A stretch of DNA of 26,884 nucleotides from Phycisphaerales bacterium UBA2402 (GTDB taxonomy: Bacteria; Planctomycetota; Phycisphaerae; Phycisphaerales; UBA1924): contig DDSA01000013.1 in NCBI GenBank assembly GCA_002343715.1, forward strand, positions 1 to 26,884, read 5' to 3'. The translations under genes were made by a program, and so were the position numbers. The notes beneath the pieces are model-generated. The model saw nothing but the letters and a program-made list of their open reading frames with translations, searched no databases and was not told where the DNA came from. Shown here piece after piece: positions 1-8,370 of the stretch; position 1 is the stretch's first letter, and each line of letters opens with the position of its first letter.

Positions 1-810
<810 letters not shown>

Positions 811-879
811 GCCGATGGTGGCCTTCCACCTTCTTTCGCGCCCGACCCAACAAGGCTCTTGATTCGATTGATCCATCCG

Positions 880-904
880 CAACCCCGGCCTTGAGCCTGG
901 GTTG
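880..904. terminator. Hairpin between convergent clpX and the 945-2387 gene
   Basis: CAACCCCGG (880-888) pairs with CCTGGGTTG (896-904), with one C/T mismatch and a 7-nt loop. It sits in the 134-bp gap between two convergent genes, where a bidirectional terminator would be expected. There is no T-tract on either side, so it is not a classical intrinsic terminator. Confidence 0.3.
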
Positions 905-944
905 TGATCGATCGGACAAGTTGGAAGTGACCGACAGGCCTGCT

Positions 945-2387
945 TCAGTTCAGATCGCTGCACACCCATGTCTGGCGTCCACCGACTTCAACCGGCGTCA
1001 GCAGGTGGATCCGAACGCCAGTGCCCAGGAGCGTCCGCGCTGAACGCGGCTCATCGGTGAGCAGGTGCAGTACGGGGCCGCTGCCGGTTTGGCCTCCCCG
1101 CAGCACCGGGTGCGCCTCGGCGAGAAGCGGGGCGTGATCCTCGGCCCAGGAGGCCGCGGACAGGAGTTGCCCAACGGCCTGGCCGGCGTCCGAAGCGGCG
1201 TTGCGACCGGCTATTCCGCCCGCTCCGGCCAGCAGGTGCAGTGTGCCACCGGCGTCCGCCGCCAGTTCGACCGCCGGGCAATAGGGGCACCGGGCCGAGA
1301 GCGCGGTCAGGCCCGTCAGCCGCGCGGCGTACTCGGGCGAACGGACAGGCGAGAGCGCGGCTGCGCTGAGTTCGACTCGTGCCGCGGCTCGCGTCGGGCG
1401 AGCGTGTTCCTGCGGGCGATCCGACCAGATCTCTCGGATTGTCTTGAGGAGATCGGCGGCGGGGAAGAGCCACGGCCCGCGGAAGAGCAGCACGCTGCGG
1501 CAGGGGGCCATGCGCGACACGCACCAGGCGGGTTCGAGTCCACGACCGAGAAAGGTCAGGGTCGCGCGTCGGATCTTCTGATCCGCGGCGCGGGCCTTCT
1601 CGGCATCGGCACCCATCACGGCCACGCCCAGCACCGGGGCACGGCGCGGCGATGAATCATCACCGGGCAGGCAGACCGCCCCGGGCGCATCGAGGCAAAT
1701 GTGCTTGATCGTCCTGTATGCCGCGACCACGGCGAGGTCATCGGCCCCGGTCAGCAGGGTGGCGCGGTCCGCGCCGTTCCCGCTCAACAAGTCGATCTCG
1801 CTGGTTTCATCCACGCGGATCGCGATGCGCGGCGCCAGCCGAACCGCCAGCGCGAGCGCCTCGGCCACGTCCGTGCTCGGGGCGATCGCGTCCGCCGAGG
1901 CGGCGGCCTCGGCCGTGGGAAAGACGACTTCGAGTTGAAGGATCCCTTCCTGCACCCGGGCGAGCGCGACGGGGCGGCCCGTGGTCTCGGCGATGGTGCG
2001 AGTGTACTGCGCCGCCCAGGCGGAGAAGAGCACGGGCAGATGGCCGAGGATCAGGGCTTCGACGACGGCGTGTGGAGCCGCGTCGATCGTGTCGCGGTCC
2101 TGAACGACCTCGGCGTGGACAGGTTTCGCACCCGCGGCCGGCTGCGGTTTCGATGATGGAGCGGGAACGATCGATGCGGGCTGCGGAGTATCGACGATGC
2201 CGATACTCCCCAGGACGTCTGTGGATCCTGGTGTTTCAGGGCTGAGGAACAGATCGGCCAGGGCGTCGTACTCCGCCTGCGCGGCATCCTTCGGGGCGTG
2301 CGGCCATGGCGCATCGATTTTCAACGGGGCATCCTTCGCACCGCCGTTGGTGTTGCCCGCGTGTGGCTTGGCTGTCGGATGATTCAA
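945..2387 (-). CDS. Degenerate MinD/ParA-like protein of unknown function, downstream of parA
   Basis: Not a recognised family; about 480 residues. The first 90 or so residues are Pro/Ala-rich and look disordered. The middle resembles the later half of MinD/FlhG ATPases: TLLTGADDLAVVAAYRTIK (about residues 210-228) matches the 'TTPE.T...DAY..IK' strand-helix of that family. LGVAVMGADAEKARAADQKI, running on to FLGRGLE (about 253-285), matches the following 'VVNR......E...FLG' segment. No Walker A (GKGGxGKT) is present where one would expect it. The C-terminal part has a CPYC pair (C367, C370). A TTG start at 2387 is preferred because AGGAG lies 10 nt upstream and 43 bp separate it from the parA stop. 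The longer ATG start at 2471 would overlap parA by 41 bp. Probably cotranscribed with parA. The fold assignment is an inference. Confidence 0.6.
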   Translation of the reverse strand: MNHPTAKPHAGNTNGGAKDAPLKIDAPWPHAPKDAAQAEYDALADLFLSPETPGSTDVLGSIGIVDTPQPASIVPAPSSKPQPAAGAKPVHAEVVQDRDTIDAAPHAVVEALILGHLPVLFSAWAAQYTRTIAETTGRPVALARVQEGILQLEVVFPTAEAAASADAIAPSTDVAEALALAVRLAPRIAIRVDETSEIDLLSGNGADRATLLTGADDLAVVAAYRTIKHICLDAPGAVCLPGDDSSPRRAPVLGVAVMGADAEKARAADQKIRRATLTFLGRGLEPAWCVSRMAPCRSVLLFRGPWLFPAADLLKTIREIWSDRPQEHARPTRAAARVELSAAALSPVRSPEYAARLTGLTALSARCPYCPAVELAADAGGTLHLLAGAGGIAGRNAASDAGQAVGQLLSAASWAEDHAPLLAEAHPVLRGGQTGSGPVLHLLTDEPRSARTLLGTGVRIHLLTPVEVGGRQTWVCSDLN

Positions 2388-2430
2388 CGCTCCGCCGCTC
2401 CTGTCTTCTGTACGATGCTCCCGTCCGCCG

Positions 2431-3894
2431 TCACAGCGGCGCCGCCACGCGCTCCGCCGGTTGGCCCGCACCGACCACGATCACGCTGTCCGCCTCTCCG
2501 AACCTGTTCACATCGCATGTGTCGTTGTAGGAATCCGCCGACCAGATTCCGTCGATCACGAGACGGTAGACCACCCGTCCGGGCGGGAGCCGAAGGCAGA
2601 GTTCGTGTACTCCCAGTTCCGTATTCCGACGCAACGGATGGGAGTCTGGGTTCCATCCGTTGAACTCGCCGGCGACACAGACGCGCGAACCCACTCCGAT
2701 CGGCTGAACGAAGAGGACACCTTGATTTGTCTCGTGGGCGCCGAGCAGGCGGCGTTCCGAAGGGCTGATCGGCACAATCTGCACCGTGTCGCCGACGCGG
2801 TTCATGGATCGTACGGTCTCCACCGTTGGAGATCGCGCGGAGAGTCTGCCGGGATCGATGCCGGCCTGATCCTGTCCGTCCGGCGCGCGACCAACTGCCA
2901 CCCGGCGAAGGAACTCCTGCGCCCGGCGTGCCACGTCCTCGGCCCGGCTCATGGGCTTCATCTCGCCGGCATCACCCGGCGCGGCCTGGGGGATCATCGG
3001 CACCACAGCGGTCGAATCGGCGTCCGGCTCCGCGGGCCGATCGAACTCCGCGCCCTCGTCCTCGTGCTGATCGGCCGCGGCGAGCGCCTCTTCAAGGGCG
3101 GTATCGACCTGTCCATGGATCGCCCAGTGCGCCGCGACCCAATCCGCCAGTTGGGCGTAATCGTCGAAGCCGTCGCTGCCGGGGGCGTAGTCGATGATGG
3201 TCTGACCGAAACTGGCCGCCTCGCGGAGGCGGGCATCGCGCCGGATGACGGTGGGGATCACCCGCTCGCCGAAGCGACGTCGCAACTCCCCGAGCAGGTC
3301 CCGGGCCACGGCGTTGCTCTCATCGTGGATGGTGGGCAGAACCCAGACGGGCCGGTGCAGCCCCATCTTGCGGGCCAGGGTCTTGACCATGTTCACCTGA
3401 CGAGTCGCGCCCTGAAGAGAAAAGTAACTGGTCTCGACGGGGATGAGGATCACGTCGGCGGCGACCAGCGCGTTGTATGTCAAGAGACCGATCGACGGCG
3501 GGCAATCGATGCAGATGATGTCGTAGCCCGCGCTGACCTTGGCGATGGTCGCGGCCAACCGCTTTTCCTTCTCGGGCATGTTGGCGAGCGCCCCGCGCGG
3601 AGCCTCCAACCCCGCCACACGCATGCGGCTGGGGAGAAGGTCGAGATTGCGGGCAGGGTTCCAGATCAGGCGGGGCAGATCGAGCACCTTGTGCTCGGGG
3701 GCGATCATGGCGTCGCCGATGTCAAGGTCGATGCGCTGCTCCGGCACCCCAAGGCCCGCGGCGCAGTGGCTCTGCGGGTCCATGTCGATGAGCAGCGTTC
3801 GCCGCCCCTGACGAGCCAGCATCGCCGACAGGTTGATGGCGGTGGTGGTCTTGCCGCACCCGCCCTTCTGATTAATGATCGCGATCGTCCGCAT
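2431..3894 (-). CDS. ParA-family partition ATPase fused to a C-terminal CBM48/AMPK-type glycogen-binding domain
   Basis: 487 residues. Residues 1-250 are a ParA/Soj ATPase: deviant Walker A KGGCGKTT (10-17, signature Lys10), Walker A' LLIDMDPQ and Walker B IICIDCPPS. Such ATPases bind DNA nonspecifically as ATP dimers and position chromosomes, plasmids or other cargo. Residues about 250-385 are an acidic, low-complexity linker. Residues about 392-475 match the CBM48/AMPK-beta carbohydrate-binding domain: VCVAGEFNGW, GVHELCLRLPPGRVVYRLV, DGIW, FGEADSVIVV. ParA proteins are normally 200-300 residues, so the extension is exceptional. The ATG at 3894 is chosen because ParA proteins begin just before the IAIINQKGG strand; a GTG at 3903 is also possible. 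No parB is visible nearby, so the cargo is unknown. The parts are secure; the combined role is inference. Confidence 0.88.
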   Translation of the reverse strand: MRTIAIINQKGGCGKTTTAINLSAMLARQGRRTLLIDMDPQSHCAAGLGVPEQRIDLDIGDAMIAPEHKVLDLPRLIWNPARNLDLLPSRMRVAGLEAPRGALANMPEKEKRLAATIAKVSAGYDIICIDCPPSIGLLTYNALVAADVILIPVETSYFSLQGATRQVNMVKTLARKMGLHRPVWVLPTIHDESNAVARDLLGELRRRFGERVIPTVIRRDARLREAASFGQTIIDYAPGSDGFDDYAQLADWVAAHWAIHGQVDTALEEALAAADQHEDEGAEFDRPAEPDADSTAVVPMIPQAAPGDAGEMKPMSRAEDVARRAQEFLRRVAVGRAPDGQDQAGIDPGRLSARSPTVETVRSMNRVGDTVQIVPISPSERRLLGAHETNQGVLFVQPIGVGSRVCVAGEFNGWNPDSHPLRRNTELGVHELCLRLPPGRVVYRLVIDGIWSADSYNDTCDVNRFGEADSVIVVGAGQPAERVAAPL

Positions 3895-4038
3895 GTGCAG
3901 CACACCCCGCTGTGGGAGAGAGACACTGGGGCCACAAACGCCGCGGCACGGGGGAACACACCGTTGTACGCGGCAACCGTCCGATATCGGAGATGAAGCG
4001 AGCCGCTCTTGAAACCTCGCGCAGAACCTGCACGAAAG

Positions 4039-5211
4039 TCAGGTGATGTCCCGTAACCGTATCCCCTCAATAGAGGCTCCGACCGCCTCGATGGGGGGAT
4101 TGGCGACGATTCTTGCGTACCCTTTGTTCAAGGGAAGAACGAGACGCATCCTCCCACCGATCACCTTCTTGTCATGCCCCATACGGGAGATCACATCCCC
4201 CGACTCGGGCAGATTCGCCACAGCAACAGGCAGCCCGATGCGAGCAAGCAGCTCGGCGACCTCACCTGACAGTGATGCATCGCACAAGCCCAAGACCACC
4301 GCGCACCGCGCGGCGGCGATGAGGCCAAGCGCCACGGCCTCGCCGTGACGCAGGGGCGCGTGTGAAGGGTCACCGTCCGGGGAGAGGTGTGGGATGGTTT
4401 CGATCGCGTGCCCGAAGGTGTGCCCGAGGTTCAGCAGCGCCCTTCCCCCGGCGGTATCGTCCGCTTCTTCATGCTCATCAACCGCGACTATGGCGGCCTT
4501 GACGGCGACGTTTCGTGCGATGAGTTCGGTGAGTTTCTCGGGGGCGAGCGCGAGGATCGCGTCGGTGTTCGCGCGGGTCCATTCGAGCAGGGCCGGCTCA
4601 CCCGCGTGCGCGCCGATCAGGCCGTGCTTCACGCACTCGGCCATGCCGCAGCGGAGTTCTCGCGCGGGGAGAGTGGCAAGAACCGCCGGATCGATGAGCA
4701 CCGCCGCGGGCTGATGGAACGCGCCGACGAAGTTCTTGCGCAGCACGCCGCCGACGTCGAAATTCACTCCCGTTTTCCCCCCCACGCTCGCATCGACCAT
4801 CGCCAGCAGCGTGGTAGGGCATTGAACAAACGGAACACCCCGCCGGTAGACCGCGGCGGCGAAGCCCGCGAGGTCCCCGATGATGCCCCCGCCCAGCGCG
4901 ATGACGGGATCGTGCCGATCGGCGCGGCGTCGCGCGAGGGCTTCGAGAATGATCGAGAGCGTGCCGAGGGACTTGTCGGGTTCCCGGGGTGTCAGGATCA
5001 GTTCACAGACCTCGAACCCGGCGCGGGCGAGTGATCCACGCAGACGCCCCGCGTCCGTGTCCGCGACGCCGGCATCTCTCACGACCAGCACGCGCGAGGC
5101 GGTGTGCCGCAGCGAGGCCCGCACCAACTCTCCGGCGCGCTCCAAAAGGCCCGGCGCGATATGCACGCCGTACGCATGCTCGCCGAGTTCGACGCGGACG
5201 GTGCGTGTCAT
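4039..5211 (-). CDS. aroB: 3-Dehydroquinate synthase
   Basis: Second step of the shikimate pathway: NAD- and Zn-dependent conversion of DAHP to 3-dehydroquinate in the cytoplasm. 390 residues, slightly longer than the usual 360. Visible motifs are the NAD-binding GGGIIGDLAGF (107-117), PTTLLAMVDASVGGKTGVN (132-150, catalytic Lys146), MAECVKHG (metal ligand Glu192, Lys195), and the two metal-ligand histidine motifs NLGHTFGHAIE and LRHGEAVALG. It starts 6 bp after the rsfS stop, so the two are probably cotranscribed. The pairing with rsfS and parA suggests no shared pathway. Confidence 0.96.
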   Translation of the reverse strand: MTRTVRVELGEHAYGVHIAPGLLERAGELVRASLRHTASRVLVVRDAGVADTDAGRLRGSLARAGFEVCELILTPREPDKSLGTLSIILEALARRRADRHDPVIALGGGIIGDLAGFAAAVYRRGVPFVQCPTTLLAMVDASVGGKTGVNFDVGGVLRKNFVGAFHQPAAVLIDPAVLATLPARELRCGMAECVKHGLIGAHAGEPALLEWTRANTDAILALAPEKLTELIARNVAVKAAIVAVDEHEEADDTAGGRALLNLGHTFGHAIETIPHLSPDGDPSHAPLRHGEAVALGLIAAARCAVVLGLCDASLSGEVAELLARIGLPVAVANLPESGDVISRMGHDKKVIGGRMRLVLPLNKGYARIVANPPIEAVGASIEGIRLRDIT

Positions 5212-5217
5212 GCGCGG

Positions 5218-5691
5218 CTACCGGCGCTGGGGTGAAAGCCCGGCCATGTCACGCCGGAGTTGGTCGGGGCGCTCCCACGCGATGCGGGGCGCATCGCCCC
5301 AGAGCATCTCGAGGTCGTAGTGGGCGCGGGCGTTCGGCTCGAACAGATGAACGACAACGTGGACAAAGTCGGCCAGGAGCCACGTCGCCCGGTCGTCGGC
5401 GTGGGTCTTGAAGGCCCGCATGTCTCGCGCGGCCCCGAGTTCCTGCACATGGTCCAGCACGCTGCGCATCTGCCGGTCGCTGGTGCCGCTGCCGATGACG
5501 ATGTAATCGGACACCTGCGACAGGCCACGCACATCGAGCACGACAACATCGGTGGTCTTGTCGTCGTGCATGAGCCGGGCGGCCTCGATGGCGAAGGCCT
5601 CGGCACCTTCGGCGGCCTTCCGTGGCGTACTCTGCGCAACAGCAACATTCGGCTCGGTCGGGGCTTGAGAGGGCGCTTGGCGTTCGGGCAT
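5218..5691 (-). CDS. rsfS: Ribosomal silencing factor RsfS (Iojap/DUF143)
   Basis: Binds ribosomal protein uL14 on the 50S subunit and blocks subunit joining, lowering translation under starvation. The family core is clear: DDKTTDVVVLDVRGLSQVSD, then YIVIGSGTSDRQ, and WLLADFVHVVVHLFEPNAR, then YDLEMLWGDAP. 157 residues from the ATG at 5691; the core begins about 25 residues in, after a Pro/Gln-rich tail. Upstream extensions to 5781 look non-coding. There is no Shine-Dalgarno before 5691, but TACAAT lies 8 nt upstream, which fits a -10 box and a leaderless mRNA. First gene of the minus-strand operon. Confidence 0.93.
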   Translation of the reverse strand: MPERQAPSQAPTEPNVAVAQSTPRKAAEGAEAFAIEAARLMHDDKTTDVVVLDVRGLSQVSDYIVIGSGTSDRQMRSVLDHVQELGAARDMRAFKTHADDRATWLLADFVHVVVHLFEPNARAHYDLEMLWGDAPRIAWERPDQLRRDMAGLSPQRR

Positions 5692-5852
5692 CGAGTGATT
5701 GTAGCAAGAGTTGGGCTGTTCCTGACCGCAACCCGGAGACAGCACCTCCGTATGACAACGACGGACTTCTCGTAGGATCACGCGTCACTTCTCATCGTGA
5801 GGCCCTGTGCGCACGGGCCGCCCTTGACACGGTTCGGAAGATCAAGCCCCGT
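5692..5852. promoter_or_regulatory. Divergent intergenic region between rsfS and nfo
   Basis: 161 bp that must hold the promoters of both flanking operons. On the minus strand TACAAT sits 8 nt before the rsfS ATG. On the plus strand TTGACA lies at 5824-5829, but no good -10 follows at 16-18 nt. No open frame here looks genuine. The boxes are read by eye. Confidence 0.35.
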
Positions 5853-6773
5853 ATGTTCGGCTCCCACCTTTCCATCGCCGGCACCATGGTCAACGCCCTG
5901 GCCGAGGCCGAAGCGCTCGGGCTTGACACCGTTCAGGTCTTCACCAAGAACCAGCAGCAATGGAAAGCCAAGCCGCTGGACGATGCCGTGGTGAAGGACT
6001 GGCGCACCGGCATCGCGCGATTGAACTGGCAGGGACGAACCGTCAGCCATGCCTCGTACCTCATCAATCTCGCCACCCACAACGATGAACTCTGGACCAA
6101 GAGCCTCGACCTGATGACCGATGAGATCGAACGGTGTGAGATGCTGGGCATCCCGTACCTCGTGCATCATCCCGGCTCGTTCGTGGGCTGGACTCTGGAG
6201 CAGGGCATCTCCCGCATCGGCGAGGCGTACAAAGAACTCTTCCGCCGCACGGCGGGGTACAAGACCGTCTCCTGCCTCGAAGGCACCGCCGGCGCGGGCA
6301 GCCACATCGGCGGCCCCTTTGAGCACCTTGCCGCCCTTCGCACCACAATCCTCGACCGCACGGGTCAGCCCGAGCGATTGGGGTATTGCCTGGACACATG
6401 CCACATGCACGCCGCGGGGTACGACCTGTCGACGCGAGACTCCGCCGCGAGCGTGCTGGAAGAGTTTGACCGTCTCTGCGGCATCTCGAACATCAGGGTC
6501 ATGCACCTCAACGACTCGAAAGGCAAGGTGGGCAGCCATCTCGACCGCCATGAGCACATCGGCCAGGGTTGGATCGGGGGCGGGGCGACTCTGCATAACG
6601 GCGTGGGGAAGTTCAACGGAGCACGGCTCGCCAAGAGCGGGTTTTACACTGTGGTGAACAACCCCCATCTAGGCGGCGTACCAAAGATTCTCGAAACCCC
6701 GAAAGGTAAGACGGATGGAGATGTGCCCTGGGATCGGGTCAACCTGAAACGTCTGAAGGCTCTGCTGGCGTGA
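5853..6773 (+). CDS. nfo: Endonuclease IV (AP endonuclease, family 2)
   Basis: Cleaves DNA 5' of abasic sites in base-excision repair using a trinuclear zinc centre. 306 residues (E. coli Nfo 285). All nine expected metal ligands appear in order: His66 (SHASYLINLA), His106 (HHPGS), Glu143 (CLEGTAG), Asp181 and His184 (CLDTCHMHAAGYD), His218 (MHLNDSK), Asp231 and His233 (DRHEHIGQG), Glu281 (ILETPKG). The ATG at 5853 is chosen because MFGSHLSIAG is the normal family N-terminus; the open frame upstream is not conserved-looking. First of three plus-strand genes. Confidence 0.96.
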   Translation: MFGSHLSIAGTMVNALAEAEALGLDTVQVFTKNQQQWKAKPLDDAVVKDWRTGIARLNWQGRTVSHASYLINLATHNDELWTKSLDLMTDEIERCEMLGIPYLVHHPGSFVGWTLEQGISRIGEAYKELFRRTAGYKTVSCLEGTAGAGSHIGGPFEHLAALRTTILDRTGQPERLGYCLDTCHMHAAGYDLSTRDSAASVLEEFDRLCGISNIRVMHLNDSKGKVGSHLDRHEHIGQGWIGGGATLHNGVGKFNGARLAKSGFYTVVNNPHLGGVPKILETPKGKTDGDVPWDRVNLKRLKALLA

Positions 6774-6875
6774 AAGGCCGTTCCCTCGGAGCGGATCGGC
6801 CCGATAGATGTCTGTCGGACGGGCTGTCTGCGCCGACCTTCCCGCACGATCCACAGCACCAATAATCGACACCCT

Positions 6876-7955
6876 ATGCGAACGCCCCACACACTCACAC
6901 TCGGACTCGTCGCCGCCCTCCTCGTCGGCGCGGGCGGGTGTCAGTTGTTCGACCGGGACGCCTCTCGCACGAAACCCAAGCCCTCTCCAACACAAACGAG
7001 CGGTTCGGCGACCGTCTCCGCCGATAGCGTGGGCAAACCACCCGCGGTCAAGCCGCCCGCGGACAAGACAGCAACGCCCGGACAGGCCCAGGTCGCCAAA
7101 GCCGAAACTTTGAAAGGACAGGGTCAATACGAACTGGCGTTGGCAGAGTTTGAGAAGGCCATCGAGGTCAACCCTCGACTGACCGTGGCGTACATGGGCG
7201 CGGCGGACATCTACCGCGAGCGGGGCGATTACACCAGCGCGGAGAAGAACTACGGCCGGGCGGCGGAACTCGAGCCGCAGAACTTCGGCGCGCAGTACAA
7301 GCACGGCCTGATGCTGCAACTCCTCAACCGCATCACCGAGTCCGTGCGAGCGTATCTGCGGGCGCTGGCGATCAAGCCCGATGACTTCAACGCCAACCTG
7401 AACCTGGCCACGGCATACCTGCAACTCAACGAGCCGGCCGAGGCCCTTCCCTACGGCCGCAGGGCGGTGCAACTCGATTCCCGCAGCGCCGCCGCACGCT
7501 CGAACCTGGGCGCGATCTACGGCGCGATGGGCCGGCACGAGGAAGCCGTGATCGAGTATCAGCAGGCGGCGGAACTCGCCGAACTCTCCTCGCCCCTGCT
7601 CCTCAACCTGGCGGAAAGCCTGGGCAAGACGGGCCGGTACGACGAGATGGTCAACACCCTCCGGCAACTGGTAGCGACGGAACCGACCGCCGCGGCGTAC
7701 GAGCGGTTGGGTTTCGGGCTGTTCCGGCTGCGGCAATACCCCGATGCGCTGGCGGCGTTCCGCAAGTCAATCGAGATTGATCCCAACCATTTCCCAGCGC
7801 TCAACGGGATCGGCGTGTGCCTGCTCAATCAATGGGAGTGGAGCAAGCAGACCGATGAACTGGCACGTTCGGAAGCGCTGAGGGCACTGCGGCGCAGTCT
7901 GCAGATCGACCCCAACCAGCCGCGGATTCTCGAGATCCTGGGCCGGTACCGCTGA
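6876..7955 (+). CDS. TPR-repeat lipoprotein
   Basis: 359 residues. The N-terminus has a short basic segment, a hydrophobic stretch and Cys22 in a VGAGGC context. This is a loose lipobox (Ala at -3), suggesting a lipid-anchored envelope protein. A Pro/Thr/Lys-rich linker follows to about residue 70. After it come at least six tetratricopeptide repeats to the C-terminus, for example GQYELALAEFEKAIEVNP, GDYTSAEKNYGRAAELEP, GRHEEAVIEYQQAAELAE and RQYPDALAAFRKSIEIDP. TPR superhelices mediate protein-protein contacts, so the likely role is a scaffold in an envelope complex; partner unknown. The next gene begins 1 nt after its stop. Confidence 0.85.
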   Translation: MRTPHTLTLGLVAALLVGAGGCQLFDRDASRTKPKPSPTQTSGSATVSADSVGKPPAVKPPADKTATPGQAQVAKAETLKGQGQYELALAEFEKAIEVNPRLTVAYMGAADIYRERGDYTSAEKNYGRAAELEPQNFGAQYKHGLMLQLLNRITESVRAYLRALAIKPDDFNANLNLATAYLQLNEPAEALPYGRRAVQLDSRSAAARSNLGAIYGAMGRHEEAVIEYQQAAELAELSSPLLLNLAESLGKTGRYDEMVNTLRQLVATEPTAAAYERLGFGLFRLRQYPDALAAFRKSIEIDPNHFPALNGIGVCLLNQWEWSKQTDELARSEALRALRRSLQIDPNQPRILEILGRYR

Positions 7956-7956
7956 C

Positions 7957-8364
7957 GTGCCGATTCACACACCGCGCAAAGCCATGCCGAACGCCACTCT
8001 TCTTGAAGCCTTCCCCACTCCGAGCGATGTTCCTTTCGTTGTGGAGCACATCGCCGAGGAGTTTACATCTGTCTGCCCGGTGACAGGACACCCGGATTTC
8101 GGGAGCGTGACGGTGCGGTTCGAGCCACGCGCGGCCCGCGCTGGGGGCGTGTGCGTGGAACTCAAGAGCCTGAAGTTGTACTTTCAATCCTTCCGCAACG
8201 AAGGTAGTTATTACGAAGCGGTCACGAACCGGATCCGTGATGACCTTGCCGCCCTCATGCACCCTGCCTGGATGCTGGTGCGCACGGATTGGAAAGGGAG
8301 GGGCGGCATCCGCTCCGTGATCCGCGCTACGCACGGTGATGTGCCCGCCATCTGGGCGTCTTGA
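7957..8364 (+). CDS. queF: NADPH-dependent preQ0 reductase QueF
   Basis: Reduces 7-cyano-7-deazaguanine (preQ0) to preQ1 in queuosine biosynthesis. Single-domain, YkvM-type family, 135 residues. Nucleophile Cys40 lies in FTSVCPVTGHPDFG with Asp47. The family motif ELKSLKLY is at 68-75, followed by QSFRNEGSYYEAV. The GTG at 7957 follows the TPR stop in a TGAcGTG junction that suggests translational coupling. An ATG at 7984 (MPNATLLEAFP) is an equally credible start; neither has a clear Shine-Dalgarno. No other queuosine gene is in the window. Confidence 0.93.
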   Translation: MPIHTPRKAMPNATLLEAFPTPSDVPFVVEHIAEEFTSVCPVTGHPDFGSVTVRFEPRAARAGGVCVELKSLKLYFQSFRNEGSYYEAVTNRIRDDLAALMHPAWMLVRTDWKGRGGIRSVIRATHGDVPAIWAS

Positions 8365-8370
8365 ACGAAG

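Noticed and set aside
1530..1545. GGTTCGAGTCC, resembling a tRNA T-loop
   Set aside because: It lies within a coding gene on the other strand, and no acceptor stem, D arm or anticodon arm can be formed around it.
3980..3991. 12-bp perfect palindrome TCCGATATCGGA upstream of parA
   Set aside because: About six or seven perfect 12-bp palindromes are expected by chance in a window of this size, and there is no second copy near parA to suggest an operator or parS-type site.
2461..3996. Long open frame (511 codons) antisense to parA
   Set aside because: It mirrors the ParA-CBM48 gene, whose motifs are unambiguous; antisense open frames are common in GC-rich DNA.
5622..5852. Longer endonuclease IV start
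   Set aside because: The extra N-terminal residues overlap the divergent rsfS gene and do not resemble the family; MFGSHLSIAG at 5853 is the standard N-terminus.
5778..6668. 296-codon open frame antisense to nfo
   Set aside because: All nine metal ligands of endonuclease IV are on the plus strand; the antisense translation shows no recognisable features.
6790..6812. ATCGG-C-CCGAT inverted repeat between nfo and the TPR gene
   Set aside because: Arms are only 5 bp and there is no T-tract or paired copy; too short to call a terminator or operator.
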